This document shows, piece after piece, positions 16,259-25,192 of a stretch of DNA of 64,000 nucleotides (positions are counted from its first letter, which is position 1; each line of letters opens with the position of its first letter). The notes beneath the pieces were generated by a model that worked only from the letters and a program-made list of their open reading frames with translations, was not told the DNA's origin and did not search any database. Source of the DNA: Thermoanaerobacterales bacterium (GTDB taxonomy: Bacteria; Bacillota; Thermosediminibacteria; Thermosediminibacterales; Tepidanaerobacteraceae). Location of the stretch: positions 124,001 through 188,000 of the forward strand of contig DUMA01000022.1 in NCBI GenBank assembly GCA_012840135.1, given 5' to 3'. The translations under genes and the position numbers were made by a program.

Positions 16259-17083
16259 CTTAAAAAATATATTTCTGGTTTTTCCACTCATTAATCCAAA
16301 ATCATGCCCGTTGATTTTTAATTTTGTCACCGGTGGATTGCCTACTCTTATAACCAACTCTTCATTGGCAGTCCAGTTTTTTATATCTCCAGCCTTTAAT
16401 GTACCTTCATAGGCAGCCTCACCATCTTTTTTTACCGATATCCAGCATCTGTCCCGGGTTATTTCAAGATTAACCTCTATTATTTTATCCCAAACAGCAT
16501 ATACCGTCTTTTCGGGTGTATCTTCCACCAGTTCTACCGTTTTTTTATTTGTCTGATCTGAATTATCTTCCGGGGTATTTATTTGTGGTGATATGTCGGT
16601 ACTTTGAGCAGGTGACGCTATCTGGCTGTTCACATCAGCATCTATATGTCCGTCAGGTTTATTATAAATAAACTTTACCCCATAAAATAATAAAATCCCA
16701 AATACTATAATGAGTATTGATGCGCTCAATATTTTAAAATTTATCAGTGTATTTACTTTTTCATTACTTGAGGACTCATTTGTTGAAATAATATTTTCTT
16801 CACGGGTTTCACAGGCTTTTTCACTAATCTTTTTGTATTGCTGAAGTATTGTTGTGGGCTCTAGGCCCACAGCTTCGGCATAGTTTTTCAAAAATCCCTT
16901 AATATATACGTCACCGCCCGGAATTGTAAAAAAATCACCATTTTCAATAGCCTGCAAATACTTCAACCTGATTTTTGTATCTTTTTGGATGATTTCCAAT
17001 TGTATGCCTTTCTCTTCTCGAGCATTTCTCAAAAATTTCCCTAACTCTTTAACATCGCTTATTTCCTGAACATCGCGGTCCAT
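16247..17083 (-). CDS. RodZ-like HTH membrane protein (YmfM family)
   Basis: The protein has 278 residues. Residues ~8-75 are a Cro/C1-type helix-turn-helix of the RodZ kind (LGKFLRNAREEKGIQLEII, YLQAIENGDF, YIKGFLKNYAEAVGL). One transmembrane helix lies at about 122-142. A linker rich in Asp, Gln and Thr follows, and residues ~195-275 are a DUF4115 beta domain (CWISVKKDGEAAYEGTLKAG). RodZ couples MreB to cell-wall elongation in rod-shaped bacteria. B. subtilis YmfM occupies the same chromosomal slot near spoIIIE and cinA. AAGGAGGTG lies 5 bases before the ATG. No certain promoter was found in the 95 bases separating it from ftsK. Confidence 0.88.
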   Translation of the reverse strand: MDRDVQEISDVKELGKFLRNAREEKGIQLEIIQKDTKIRLKYLQAIENGDFFTIPGGDVYIKGFLKNYAEAVGLEPTTILQQYKKISEKACETREENIISTNESSSNEKVNTLINFKILSASILIIVFGILLFYGVKFIYNKPDGHIDADVNSQIASPAQSTDISPQINTPEDNSDQTNKKTVELVEDTPEKTVYAVWDKIIEVNLEITRDRCWISVKKDGEAAYEGTLKAGDIKNWTANEELVIRVGNPPVTKLKINGHDFGLMSGKTRNIFFKRGD

Positions 17084-17178
17084 TTTTACACCTCCTTCGG
17101 TTATATATTTCTATTTTATATTTCCCAGGTAATAGCAAAAATAACATTTTTTAGATATTTTTCGACCATCCACTATCT

Positions 17179-19320
17179 TCAGGTGTTGAAATATCTCTCA
17201 AATTGTTCTTTTGTTATCAAGATCTCTCTGGGTTTTGTTCCTTCAAATCCGCCCACAAATCCTCTTTGTTCCATTTGGTCGATCAGCCTGGCTGCCCTGG
17301 AATACCCTATGTGCAGCCTGCGCTGCAACATCGATATAGAAGCCTGCCCGCTGTCTATAACGAGGCTGAGGGCTTCTTTAAAAAGTTCATCGGTTTCCTC
17401 TTCTCTTTTCTCGGTTTCTATTTCTTTGAAATCGGATAACGATTTCTCATATGCCGGCTGCTTTTGTTTTTTTACATACTCTACAAGTTTTTCCACCTCT
17501 TCCTCGGAAACATAGGCTCCCTGAATCCTGGTAGGCTTTGAGGCACCCACAGGGAAATACAGCATATCTCCTTTACCCAGCAATTTTTCAGCTCCAGAAA
17601 CATCAAGGATGGTTCTGGAGTCGACCTGGGATGAAACCGCGAAGGAAATCCGGGATGGTATGTTGGCTTTTATCAGGCCGGTGATGATATCGACGGAAGG
17701 CCTTTGGGTAGCAACTACCAGGTGGATGCCTGCGGCTCTTGCCATCTGGGCAAGCCTGCATATGCTATCTTCTACTTCTCTTGGAGATACCATCATTAGG
17801 TCTGCCAGCTCGTCTATTATTACCAGTACTTTTGAAAGAGGGTTATCCGGATTGAGCTCATTGTATCTTGTTATATCACGTACACCTTCTTTTGCAAAGG
17901 TCTGATACCTTTTTTCCATCTCCATTACAATCCAGTTTAAAGCAGCGGCAGCTTTTTTGGCATCGGTAACTACCGGTGTGAGCAGATGGGGGATATCGTT
18001 ATATACGGTCAGCTCCACAACTTTGGGATCAATCATCAGAAATTTTACCTCATTCGGGAAAGCTTTGCACAATATGCTGCAAATAATTGTATTAATACAT
18101 ACACTTTTACCGGACCCCGTTGCTCCTGCAATAAGAAGATGGGGCATTTCAGCAAGATCTGCCACCACTGGATTGCCCCCGATGTCCTTTCCCAGGGCAA
18201 TGGTGAGTTTCGAAGATGTCTTGAATTCTTGAGTTTCAATGACATCTCTCAAAAGCACGCTTGAAACCTGCTTATTCGGAACTTCGATACCAATGGCGGC
18301 CTTTCCGGGAATGGGGGCTTCTATTCTCACATCCGGGGATGCAAGACTCAAAGCGATATCGTCGGCAAGACTGACTATTCTGCTTACCTTAACTCCCGGC
18401 GAGGGCTGAATTTCAAATCTGGTAATTGTTGGACCACAACTTACCTGCACAACTTTTGCCTGGACTCCAAAGCTTTCAAGAGTTTTTTCCAGTAGCTGAG
18501 CATTGTTTAATAGTTCTTTTTCGCTAAAGGAGCTCTGCCTTGAAGAATTTTTTTTAAGCAATGAGATCGGTGGAAGGGTATAGTTTATATCTTTTGTATC
18601 AGCATTGTTTATTATTATCGGTTCATCAACGGTAACGGTTGAAGCTGGTGATTCTTCAACTCTTTCTTGAGATTTTGTCGGAGTTGTATTTAATTTAGTT
18701 TTTTTAATATTTGTTCCCGACATATTTACGACTTTTATTCTATCATCTTTTTCCTCCTGAGTAATAATGTTAATGTTTTTAACATATATTTTTTTTCTTA
18801 TATTATTCATGAAAGCGGATATTGAACTTCCTGTAGTTAAAATAAAGCCTATGAGGCAAAAAGTACCCATCAATATATACGAACCTGTTTGTCCAAAAAT
18901 GCCGAACAAAAAGGAAAGGCCCATCTCGCCCAGTATTCCTCCCCCGATACCTTTGATACCAAGATCGGCGCTTTTGTTTAGGCGGGCAATAAAACTCATT
19001 CCTTCCATTGAAATATGCTGTTTTATATGAATCATCCAGACAAGCATGAGCATGATAATAAACAATCCCATCAATCTGGAGGTGAATTCAGGATTCTTTC
19101 TCCGATATAGGCAATAAAGACCCCACAAAACTATTGAAATAGGAATAATGATTGCGGCACTTCCTGAAAACCCCTGCAGGTATCTGCTCAGTAAAATCCC
19201 CAGAATACCTACCGCATCCGTATATATGGAAAAAATTCCAATTATGCCCGCTGCAATCAGCAGTAGTCCGAATATTTCCCATTTGATCTCATTTTTAATA
19301 TTTTGTAACATTTTCCCCAT
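17179..19320 (-). CDS. spoIIIE: FtsK/SpoIIIE-type DNA translocase
   Basis: The protein has 713 residues. Four hydrophobic segments occupy about residues 14-165. A variable linker follows to ~250. The RecA-like motor has Walker A LLIAGATGSGKSVCINT and Walker B KVLVIIDELADLMM. The C-terminal gamma winged helix (ALSLVIDSGQASISMLQRRL) recognises oriented KOPS/SRS sequences. SpoIIIE/FtsK pumps chromosomal DNA through the closing septum in division and sporulation. The sporulation neighbours tepA and ylzJ support the spoIIIE orthology. GAGGTG lies 7 bases before the ATG. Confidence 0.96.
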   Translation of the reverse strand: MGKMLQNIKNEIKWEIFGLLLIAAGIIGIFSIYTDAVGILGILLSRYLQGFSGSAAIIIPISIVLWGLYCLYRRKNPEFTSRLMGLFIIMLMLVWMIHIKQHISMEGMSFIARLNKSADLGIKGIGGGILGEMGLSFLFGIFGQTGSYILMGTFCLIGFILTTGSSISAFMNNIRKKIYVKNINIITQEEKDDRIKVVNMSGTNIKKTKLNTTPTKSQERVEESPASTVTVDEPIIINNADTKDINYTLPPISLLKKNSSRQSSFSEKELLNNAQLLEKTLESFGVQAKVVQVSCGPTITRFEIQPSPGVKVSRIVSLADDIALSLASPDVRIEAPIPGKAAIGIEVPNKQVSSVLLRDVIETQEFKTSSKLTIALGKDIGGNPVVADLAEMPHLLIAGATGSGKSVCINTIICSILCKAFPNEVKFLMIDPKVVELTVYNDIPHLLTPVVTDAKKAAAALNWIVMEMEKRYQTFAKEGVRDITRYNELNPDNPLSKVLVIIDELADLMMVSPREVEDSICRLAQMARAAGIHLVVATQRPSVDIITGLIKANIPSRISFAVSSQVDSRTILDVSGAEKLLGKGDMLYFPVGASKPTRIQGAYVSEEEVEKLVEYVKKQKQPAYEKSLSDFKEIETEKREEETDELFKEALSLVIDSGQASISMLQRRLHIGYSRAARLIDQMEQRGFVGGFEGTKPREILITKEQFERYFNT

Positions 19321-19375
19321 AAAATAACACCTCTATTTTTTAATTCTCCACTTTTTTAAAAAATCCTTTTTAATA

Positions 19376-19402
19376 AACAAAAAACAGGCTTTTAAGCCTG
19401 AT
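19376..19402 (-). terminator. Intrinsic terminator after ylzJ
   Basis: CAGGCTT/AAGCCTG forms a compact hairpin followed by TTTTTTGTTT on the minus strand. The 5' arm lies in the last codons of ylzJ. Confidence 0.8.
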
Positions 19403-19613
19403 GTATCTTAAATTCTATAATCTTACCCGGTGAAAGTTCTCCGTTTAAATAGTCCTGAGGGTTGGTGCTAATTAACCTCACTATCTTACCATGGTTTATG
19501 TCGATGGGTTCTATTACTAATTTAATGTCATTTATATCTATTTCTTTATAATTGTACGTCCTGTCGATTCCTTCTAAAACCAATTCCAAAGGCATGGCTG
19601 TATATAATATCAT
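19392..19613 (-). CDS. ylzJ: YlzJ-like protein
   Basis: This 73-residue protein begins MILYTAMPLELVLEG, a start typical of the YlzJ family, and ends in a short beta-rich region. Its molecular role is not known. It sits between tepA and spoIIIE exactly as in Bacillus subtilis, and TAA-to-ATG spacing to tepA is only 3 bases, so it is translated as part of the tepA unit. GAGAGGG lies 5 bases before the ATG. The family assignment rests on the N-terminal sequence, size and position. Confidence 0.88.
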   Translation of the reverse strand: MILYTAMPLELVLEGIDRTYNYKEIDINDIKLVIEPIDINHGKIVRLISTNPQDYLNGELSPGKIIEFKIHQA

Positions 19614-19616
19614 TTT

Positions 19617-20369
19617 TTACCCTCTCTGTTTTTTTTCTTTTATTAACTCTTCAAGTTTATTTACTGCCTTGCCTATACCTCCAACTTCATCGATAAGACC
19701 GCATTCCACAGCATCGGTTCCCACCAGAATCGTACCTATATCCCGGGCGAGCTTGCCCGTACTGAACATTAGTTCCCTAAATGTAGATTCATCGATTTTT
19801 GAGTGTTCCACTACAAATTTTATGACTCTATCCTGCATTTTATCCAGATACTCATAGGTCTGCGGGACTCCTATCACAAGCCCTGTAAGCCTTATGGGAT
19901 GGATGGTCATGGTAGCTGTCTCGGCTATAAAAGAATAATCGCCGGCTACAGCAATAGGTACTCCTATGCTGTGGCCTCCTCCCAGCACCAGTGAAACGGT
20001 GGGCTTTGTCATGCTTACAATCATTTCCGCTATGGCCAGACCTGCCTCCACATCTCCGCCTACCGTATTTAGTATGATAAGCAATCCTTCTACTTTTGGA
20101 TTCTGTTCGATTGCCACCAGTTGAGGGATTATATGTTCATATTTTGTTGTTTTATTTTGTGGAGGTAAAACTATATGCCCTTCAATTTGTCCGACTATAG
20201 TTATACAGTGAATATTGCTTTCCGATTTGGGCATTTCTATCTGGCCCAACTGTTGAATAGTATTTAAAGATTCCGGCGGGGCGTTTTTTTCAATTGAAGG
20301 CGGCACCGGAATTTGCGGTGGTGTTTGAGTTTCATTTGAAGCATTGAATGTGCTTTTATACGAAATCAT
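19617..20369 (-). CDS. tepA: ClpP-like translocation-enhancing protein TepA
   Basis: The protein has 250 residues. Residues ~50-235 are a ClpP-like crotonase fold. A nucleophile serine lies in [15 protein letters not shown] and a histidine in TMTIHPIRL, matching the ClpP Ser-His arrangement; the N-terminal ~45 residues are Pro-rich and probably disordered. TepA (YmfB) helps protein export in Bacillus and germination-protein turnover has been proposed. Synteny with ylzJ, spoIIIE and an RNase J gene supports the name. The ATG used here lies 15 bases after AAAGGA, which is far; an in-frame ATT at 20378 lies only 6 bases after it and may be the true start. A terminator separates it from the RNase J gene. 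Confidence 0.9.
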   Translation of the reverse strand: MISYKSTFNASNETQTPPQIPVPPSIEKNAPPESLNTIQQLGQIEMPKSESNIHCITIVGQIEGHIVLPPQNKTTKYEHIIPQLVAIEQNPKVEGLLIILNTVGGDVEAGLAIAEMIVSMTKPTVSLVLGGGHSIGVPIAVAGDYSFIAETATMTIHPIRLTGLVIGVPQTYEYLDKMQDRVIKFVVEHSKIDESTFRELMFSTGKLARDIGTILVGTDAVECGLIDEVGGIGKAVNKLEELIKEKKQRG

Positions 20370-20500
20370 TCTCTTAATTATTCATCCTTTCTTAAGCGGG
20401 AGCAAACATAAAGTAGTAATAAACGTCGTAAAAGCATCTTTGATGGTAATATTGCCTGCAGTCTTATTTTATATTCTTTGAAGTTTTAAGCGAAATATAC

Positions 20501-20530
20501 AAAAAAAGTATGACATCTATTGTCATACTT
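20501..20530 (-). terminator. Intrinsic terminator after the RNase J gene
   Basis: A perfect 10-bp stem AAGTATGACA/TGTCATACTT with a 5-base loop is followed by a T run on the minus strand. It overlaps the stop codon. Confidence 0.9.
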
Positions 20531-22190
20531 CCATAATAATAGGCAATATCATTGGTCTTCTTCTTGTTTGTTCAAATAGATATTTGCCCAACGTATCTCT
20601 TACTTGCGATTTGATGGTGGACCACTCGCTTATATCTTCATCCTGGCATTTCTTCAGGGCTTGTTTAACTTTATCCCGGGCTTGTTCCATTAATTCTTCA
20701 GATTCTCTGACATACACAAATCCTCGTGAAATAATGTCAGGGCCGGCTACTACATCGGCAGTCTCTTTATCTATGGTTACCACCACGATTAAGATTCCAT
20801 CTTGTGAAAGTTGCTTGCGGTCTCTCAACACTATATTGCCCACATCTCCGACTCCCAGACCATCCACCAGGACCTTGCCGGCGGTTACTTTTCCCGCCAT
20901 TCTTCCGGAATCCTGCGTAAATTCCAGTATTCTTCCGTTTTCTGCGATAAAAATATTCTCTTCCGGAATTCCAACTTGCCTTGCCAACTGGGCATGATGG
21001 ATAAGATGCCTGTATTCTCCGTGTACAGGAACAAAAAACTTCGGCCTTATGAGGTTGAGCATCAATTTTAACTCTTCCTGACTGGCATGGCCGGAAACAT
21101 GAACTCCAGAAATGGCCTCATATATGACATTTGCCCCCTGTTTAAAAAGATGGTCGATGGTCCTGGACACAAATTTTTCATTTCCCGGGATGGGAGTGGC
21201 CGAAATCAACACGGTGTCTCCCGGGACAATTTCTACTTTTTTATGCTCCGACATCGCCATTCGAGTCAATGCGGACATGGGTTCACCTTGACTTCCGGTA
21301 GTTATTATGACCACCCGTTCTTTAGGAAGCCTTGCAATTTCATCCAGCTCTAACATAAGGCCCTTAGGTATTGAAAGATATCCCAGGTCAATGGCAATAT
21401 TAACGACATTTACCATGCTCCTGCCAACTACTGCCACTTTCCTGTTAAATTTGCAGGCAGAATCAAAAATTTGCTGTATCCTGTGGATATTGGAAGCAAA
21501 AGTGGCTACTATGATTCTCCCTGCTGCCTTCTGGAATATTTCTTCAATAGTAGCACCCACAACTTTTTCTGACATGGTATAGCCTTCACGCTCGGCATTG
21601 GTGCTGTCCGATAACAGCACCAGCACACCCCTTGACCCCAATTCCGCAAACTTATGGAGATCTGCTATTCGGCCATCCACAGGAGTCTGATCCAGTTTAA
21701 AATCCCCAGTATGGCATATAATACCAACAGGAGTATGAATTGCAAGCCCTACGGAATCCGGTATGCTGTGGTTTACTCTTATAAAATCAACACTAAAGCA
21801 TCCTATTTGGACAGTTGCCGGCGGCTTCACTATGTTCATGGGGACACTCTTTTTAAATTTTGTCTCCTTCAATTTGCCATCCACCAGACCAAGCGTCAAT
21901 TTAGTTCCGTATAATGGAACGTTGATCTGCTGAAGCACATAGGGGAGCGCTCCTATATGGTCTTCATGGCCGTGAGTTATAACTATACCCTTAATATTTT
22001 CCCGGTTTTCAATAAGATAACTGATATCGGGTATTACCACATCGATTCCCAGCATCTCTTCTTCCGGAAACATCAATCCGCAATCTACAATTATTATATC
22101 TTTATCATATTGAATCACAGTCATGTTTTTGCCTATTTCCCCCATACCGCCGAGGGGTATTATTTGAAGCTTTTGACCGTTTTTTGACAA
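20523..22190 (-). CDS. rnjB: Ribonuclease J
   Basis: The protein has 555 residues, the usual RNase J length. The metallo-beta-lactamase site is intact: THGHEDHIGALPYVL, GDFKLDQTP and SGHASQEEL, plus the beta-CASP motif SDSTNAE. RNase J is a 5'-3' exoribonuclease and endonuclease that acts with RNase Y in mRNA decay and rRNA processing. The symbol follows position, since rnjB precedes tepA in Bacillus; an organism with only one RNase J might call it rnjA. TTG at 22190 is chosen as start because GGAGGTG lies 8 bases upstream and the protein then begins MSKNGQKLQIIPLGG. ymxH lies 40 bases upstream. Confidence 0.95.
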   Translation of the reverse strand: MSKNGQKLQIIPLGGMGEIGKNMTVIQYDKDIIIVDCGLMFPEEEMLGIDVVIPDISYLIENRENIKGIVITHGHEDHIGALPYVLQQINVPLYGTKLTLGLVDGKLKETKFKKSVPMNIVKPPATVQIGCFSVDFIRVNHSIPDSVGLAIHTPVGIICHTGDFKLDQTPVDGRIADLHKFAELGSRGVLVLLSDSTNAEREGYTMSEKVVGATIEEIFQKAAGRIIVATFASNIHRIQQIFDSACKFNRKVAVVGRSMVNVVNIAIDLGYLSIPKGLMLELDEIARLPKERVVIITTGSQGEPMSALTRMAMSEHKKVEIVPGDTVLISATPIPGNEKFVSRTIDHLFKQGANVIYEAISGVHVSGHASQEELKLMLNLIRPKFFVPVHGEYRHLIHHAQLARQVGIPEENIFIAENGRILEFTQDSGRMAGKVTAGKVLVDGLGVGDVGNIVLRDRKQLSQDGILIVVVTIDKETADVVAGPDIISRGFVYVRESEELMEQARDKVKQALKKCQDEDISEWSTIKSQVRDTLGKYLFEQTRRRPMILPIIMEV

Positions 22191-22229
22191 TAAAAAAGCA
22201 CCTCCAACGTAAAACAATCATTCTTGCAT

Positions 22230-22496
22230 TCAAAGCTTCCACGTTTTCCTTGAACTCTGGCTATCCATTTCTAGAATTACTATATCTGGCCCTATTTTTC
22301 TGATAGAATCCCATGAAACCTCCGTAAAATTTTTTTCACCTAAAAGAAAGAACTGAGATTTTCTGCCGGGTATCAATAAATAAATAATTTTTCCGGTATT
22401 TTCATCAATAACCAGGTCAGAGTTCCCTATAATTCCCATGCGTGCTCCGTCATAAAGATTCACTATTTCTTTTCCGCTCAATTCGCTCAATCTCAT
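22230..22496 (-). CDS. ymxH: YlmC/YmxH-family PRC-barrel protein
   Basis: The 88-residue protein is a single PRC-barrel domain, beginning MRLSELSGKEIVNLYDGARM and carrying the family core GDSDLV-like strand (GNSDLVIDENTG) and KIGPDIVI. YlmC/YmxH proteins are conserved in spore formers, and ymxH is sporulation-linked in Bacillus, but no biochemical role is established. Its position between the pnp-ylxY cluster and the RNase J-tepA cluster matches Bacillus. A strong GGGAGGTAATAAAA SD precedes the ATG. The 157 bases before it hold no recognisable gene or promoter. Confidence 0.88.
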   Translation of the reverse strand: MRLSELSGKEIVNLYDGARMGIIGNSDLVIDENTGKIIYLLIPGRKSQFFLLGEKNFTEVSWDSIRKIGPDIVILEMDSQSSRKTWKL

Positions 22497-22653
22497 TTTT
22501 ATTACCTCCCTCTCTTCAATGCATAGGAAACAAGACGCCTTAAATTCAAACCTTCCTTATGCCTTTTAAAAAGCAAATTCCGTCTATTACTTTAAACGAA
22601 AGCTCTTTAGTATTTTTTTATATTTTATGAAGCGAGAGGTAATAAAATGCAAA

Positions 22654-23103
22654 CTATACACCGGTGTGTCCTAATCCTCCGTCTCCCCGCATCGTTTCAT
22701 CCAATTTATCTTTTTCATAAAGATGGGCCCTTACCACACCGGATATGACCAGTTGAGCTATCCTGTCACCTCTCTTTAATACGAATCTTTGTTTCCCTAA
22801 ATTTATAAGTATTACCTTTATTTCTCCCCGGTAATCGGAGTCAATAGTTCCCGGACTGTTTAATAGAGTTATACCATATTTAGCCGCCAGTCCGCTTCGT
22901 GGCCTAACCTGTGCTTCATATCCGGGAGGAAGTTCAATTCTTATACCGCACGGAATTATTTTATATTCCCCGGGGTCAATATAAACCTCTTCAAAAATAT
23001 TAGCCGCAAGATCCATTCCTGCAGCCTGGTGAGTCATGTATTTCGGAAGAGGAATATCCTCTGCTCCTTCAACCCTGGCAATTGCTACCTGTATTTCATC
23101 CAA
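22654..23103 (-). CDS. dut: Deoxyuridine 5'-triphosphate nucleotidohydrolase
   Basis: The protein has 149 residues, a typical trimeric dUTPase. Motifs appear in order: AGMDLAAN (I), [10 protein letters not shown] (II), [18 protein letters not shown] (III), [10 protein letters not shown] (IV) and the C-terminal arm [10 protein letters not shown] (V). It hydrolyses dUTP to dUMP and pyrophosphate, lowering uracil in DNA and feeding dTMP synthesis. The start is TTG overlapping the last 8 bases of alr, so it is probably translated from the alr mRNA. GGGAG lies about 11 bases upstream. No terminator-like T run follows the stop. Confidence 0.96.
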   Translation of the reverse strand: MDEIQVAIARVEGAEDIPLPKYMTHQAAGMDLAANIFEEVYIDPGEYKIIPCGIRIELPPGYEAQVRPRSGLAAKYGITLLNSPGTIDSDYRGEIKVILINLGKQRFVLKRGDRIAQLVISGVVRAHLYEKDKLDETMRGDGGLGHTGV

Positions 23104-24303
23104 TGAACCGTTCGCTCCCTCTCTCGTAATAATAATGATTTACCGTATCGAAATTAACCGTCGGCTGCCTGAAATCTATAAAAACATCTTTATCTTTATG
23201 ATATACCCTTGGCAGGTTAAAGCAAAGATTAACCTTGCGGGTGTTCAGTTCAACCTGTTCTCCTATTAATATGTCATCCTTCAAATCTGTCACATCAATC
23301 ATACAATTTTGCATGCTGATTTTACCTATAATATTAAAGGTTCTGCCCCTGATCTTTACCTTTCCATTAGGGACTATTATTCCACAGCCAAGCAACAACT
23401 GTTTTAGAAAATTCCTAAATATCTCCATCACACCGCTGGGTTGGGACACCTGAAGTTCAAGACCATCATAATATCCAAAAAAGGTATTACCGCCACCGTC
23501 GTAGGTCTTTTTGTTGTGTACTTATTGCCATAACCGATGTTATGACCTTTTGGTAGATTTTTTATGAATATAATCCTGGAAAAAACTCCTGCAACTTTTT
23601 TTATATTCAGATTGCCTGCAGGGGAAAGACCATACATCAAATTGCCTGTGCGCACCATATCAAGGTGCATTTCTGGATATTTCACTGTAGCGATGCTATT
23701 GCACGCATGACTTAGAGGTATATTGAAGCCTGACTCCTGAATCGCTTTTGTTACTGACTGAAATTTATTGAATTGCATCCTTGTAATAGATTCAGAAGAA
23801 GCTGCCGAGAAATGAGTATATATCCCCTCTATATCTACAGATTTAAAATCTGTAGATATTATCCTAATAAATTCCGGCGCGTGCTCGGGTAAGATTCCAA
23901 ACCTACCCAATCCCGTATCCACTTTTATATGGATCCTTGCCCTTATATTTAATCGTTTAGCCTCTTCGTGAAGAGCTTGTACCACATCAAGGGAACAAAC
24001 AGTGGCGGTAAGATCAAATTGAAGAATCTTTTCCGCCTGTTCTGGCAGTATAGTGTTAAAAACTAAAATTGGAGCCTCGATACCATTCTTCCTTAAAAGT
24101 ATACCTTCATCTATGTTCGAAACCCCGATATAATCGGCACCGCTCTCAATTGCAGTAAATGCGACAGGGACAATACCGTGACCATAAGCATCGGCTTTAA
24201 CAACCGCTAGCATTTTTGTTTTACCTATGAAATCCTTTATTATTTTGACATTATTGGATAATGCATCTAGATCAACATCGACCCATGATGTGAGATTTGA
24301 CAT
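23096..24303 (-). pseudogene. alr: Alanine racemase interrupted by a frameshift in a T6 run
   Basis: Two adjoining frames together make one alanine racemase. The upstream part (24303-23428) carries the PLP lysine in VVKADAYGHG, the SHACNSIATVKYPE block and VRTGNLMYGLSP. It reads correctly to VAVIPF and then leaves frame. The family sequence resumes in another frame as GYYDGLELQVSQPSGVMEIF and continues to 23096, with the catalytic region GKISMQNCMIDVTDL. The switch is at six T residues (23477-23482). Removing two bases restores the canonical IPFGYYDG; adding one gives IPFFGYYDG. No other damage is seen, so sequencing error, recent mutation or slippage are all possible. AAAGGT lies 7 bases before the ATG, and alr has its own promoter. 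Confidence 0.88.
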
Positions 24304-24340
24304 GTACAGTACCTTTCTAATTTCATATTGTTTCAAGTAA

Positions 24341-24369
24341 AGTATACATGAAATAAAGCATTATTTCAA
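24341..24369 (-). promoter_or_regulatory. Sigma-A promoter of alr
   Basis: On the minus strand TTGAAA (24364-24369), a 17-base spacer and TATACT (24341-24346), about 38 bases before the alr ATG. Confidence 0.75.
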
Positions 24370-24376
24370 CTTAAAA

Positions 24377-25093
24377 TTACTCTCCGGATAATAAATCAGT
24401 GATAGTAGTTATCTTATACCCTTGTTTTTGTAAATTTTCGATAATTACTGGCATAGCTTTGACTGTATCTTCTGTGGGATGCATTAAAACTATCTTGCCA
24501 TTGCCAGCTTTTTTCAATACTTTATTTACAATATAATCTACCCCGGGCTTCTTCCAATCTATTGTATCGATAGACCACATTATAACCCTGTAATTCAAAG
24601 ATTCGGCAGCCTTTATGGTGAGATCGGAGAACTCACCATATGGCGGTGCGAACAACAACGGTTTTTTGCCTGTAATTTTCTCAATTATGCTTTCAGCATC
24701 TTTTATTTCATTTATATTCTGTTCAAGAGATAACTTGGCATGGTGAGCGTGACTGTATCCGTGATTGCCTATTTCGTGTCCCTTTCCATCAATTAGTCGC
24801 AATAATTCGGGATTTTTTTCAGCCCAGCGCCCTTCGATAAAAAAAGTTATTTTAACATTTTTTTCTTCAAATACTCGCAAAAGTGGTGGTAAGAATTCAT
24901 TTCCCCACGCTACGTTGCATGTAAAGGCTATAATTTTTTTGTCGCCTCTTCCCTCATAAATAGGTTTGGTTTTTGAAAAAGTCTCTATGTCCTTTAAGGT
25001 TGATGTTTTTAACATAGCCCAAGCCACAACAAAAATGAAAATCAGAAAAAACTCGGCATACTTTTTAGAAAATTTAAAAGTATAGAATATCAT
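24377..25093 (-). CDS. ylxY: YlxY-family polysaccharide deacetylase-like sporulation protein
   Basis: The protein has 238 residues with an N-terminal signal/anchor helix (~10-25) and a NodB-type fold. Metal-binding HGYSHAHH and APPYGE motifs and the late WSIDTIDW and VLMHPT blocks are recognisable. The first catalytic motif, normally TFDDG, reads AFTCNVAWGNE, so the aspartate pair is missing. That is characteristic of the YlxY group (TIGR02873), which follows pnp in Bacillus, as here. The protein probably does not deacetylate peptidoglycan in the usual way; its role in sporulation is undefined. The SD before the ATG is weak (AGGCG). A terminator separates it from pnp. Confidence 0.9.
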   Translation of the reverse strand: MIFYTFKFSKKYAEFFLIFIFVVAWAMLKTSTLKDIETFSKTKPIYEGRGDKKIIAFTCNVAWGNEFLPPLLRVFEEKNVKITFFIEGRWAEKNPELLRLIDGKGHEIGNHGYSHAHHAKLSLEQNINEIKDAESIIEKITGKKPLLFAPPYGEFSDLTIKAAESLNYRVIMWSIDTIDWKKPGVDYIVNKVLKKAGNGKIVLMHPTEDTVKAMPVIIENLQKQGYKITTITDLLSGE

Positions 25094-25157
25094 AAATCTT
25101 CGCCTGCCTTCTTTATTTCTTAATAAAATTTTATTTTTGCAGGCTGAATTTATGATA

Positions 25158-25192
25158 TAAAAAACATAAACCGATTTAATTCGGTTTATGTT
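25158..25192 (-). terminator. Intrinsic terminator after pnp
   Basis: An 11-bp stem ACATAAACCGA/TCGGTTTATGT with a 6-base loop is followed by six T residues on the minus strand; it includes the pnp stop codon. Confidence 0.9.

Noticed and set aside
20584-20997. 137-codon plus-strand open frame opposite the RNase J gene
   Set aside because: It is antisense to a well-supported gene, has no SD and no recognisable protein motif; it is a shadow of the coding sequence.
22497-22653. Small gene or sporulation promoter between dut and ymxH
   Set aside because: Only short stop-limited frames are present and no convincing promoter or hairpin with a T run was seen.
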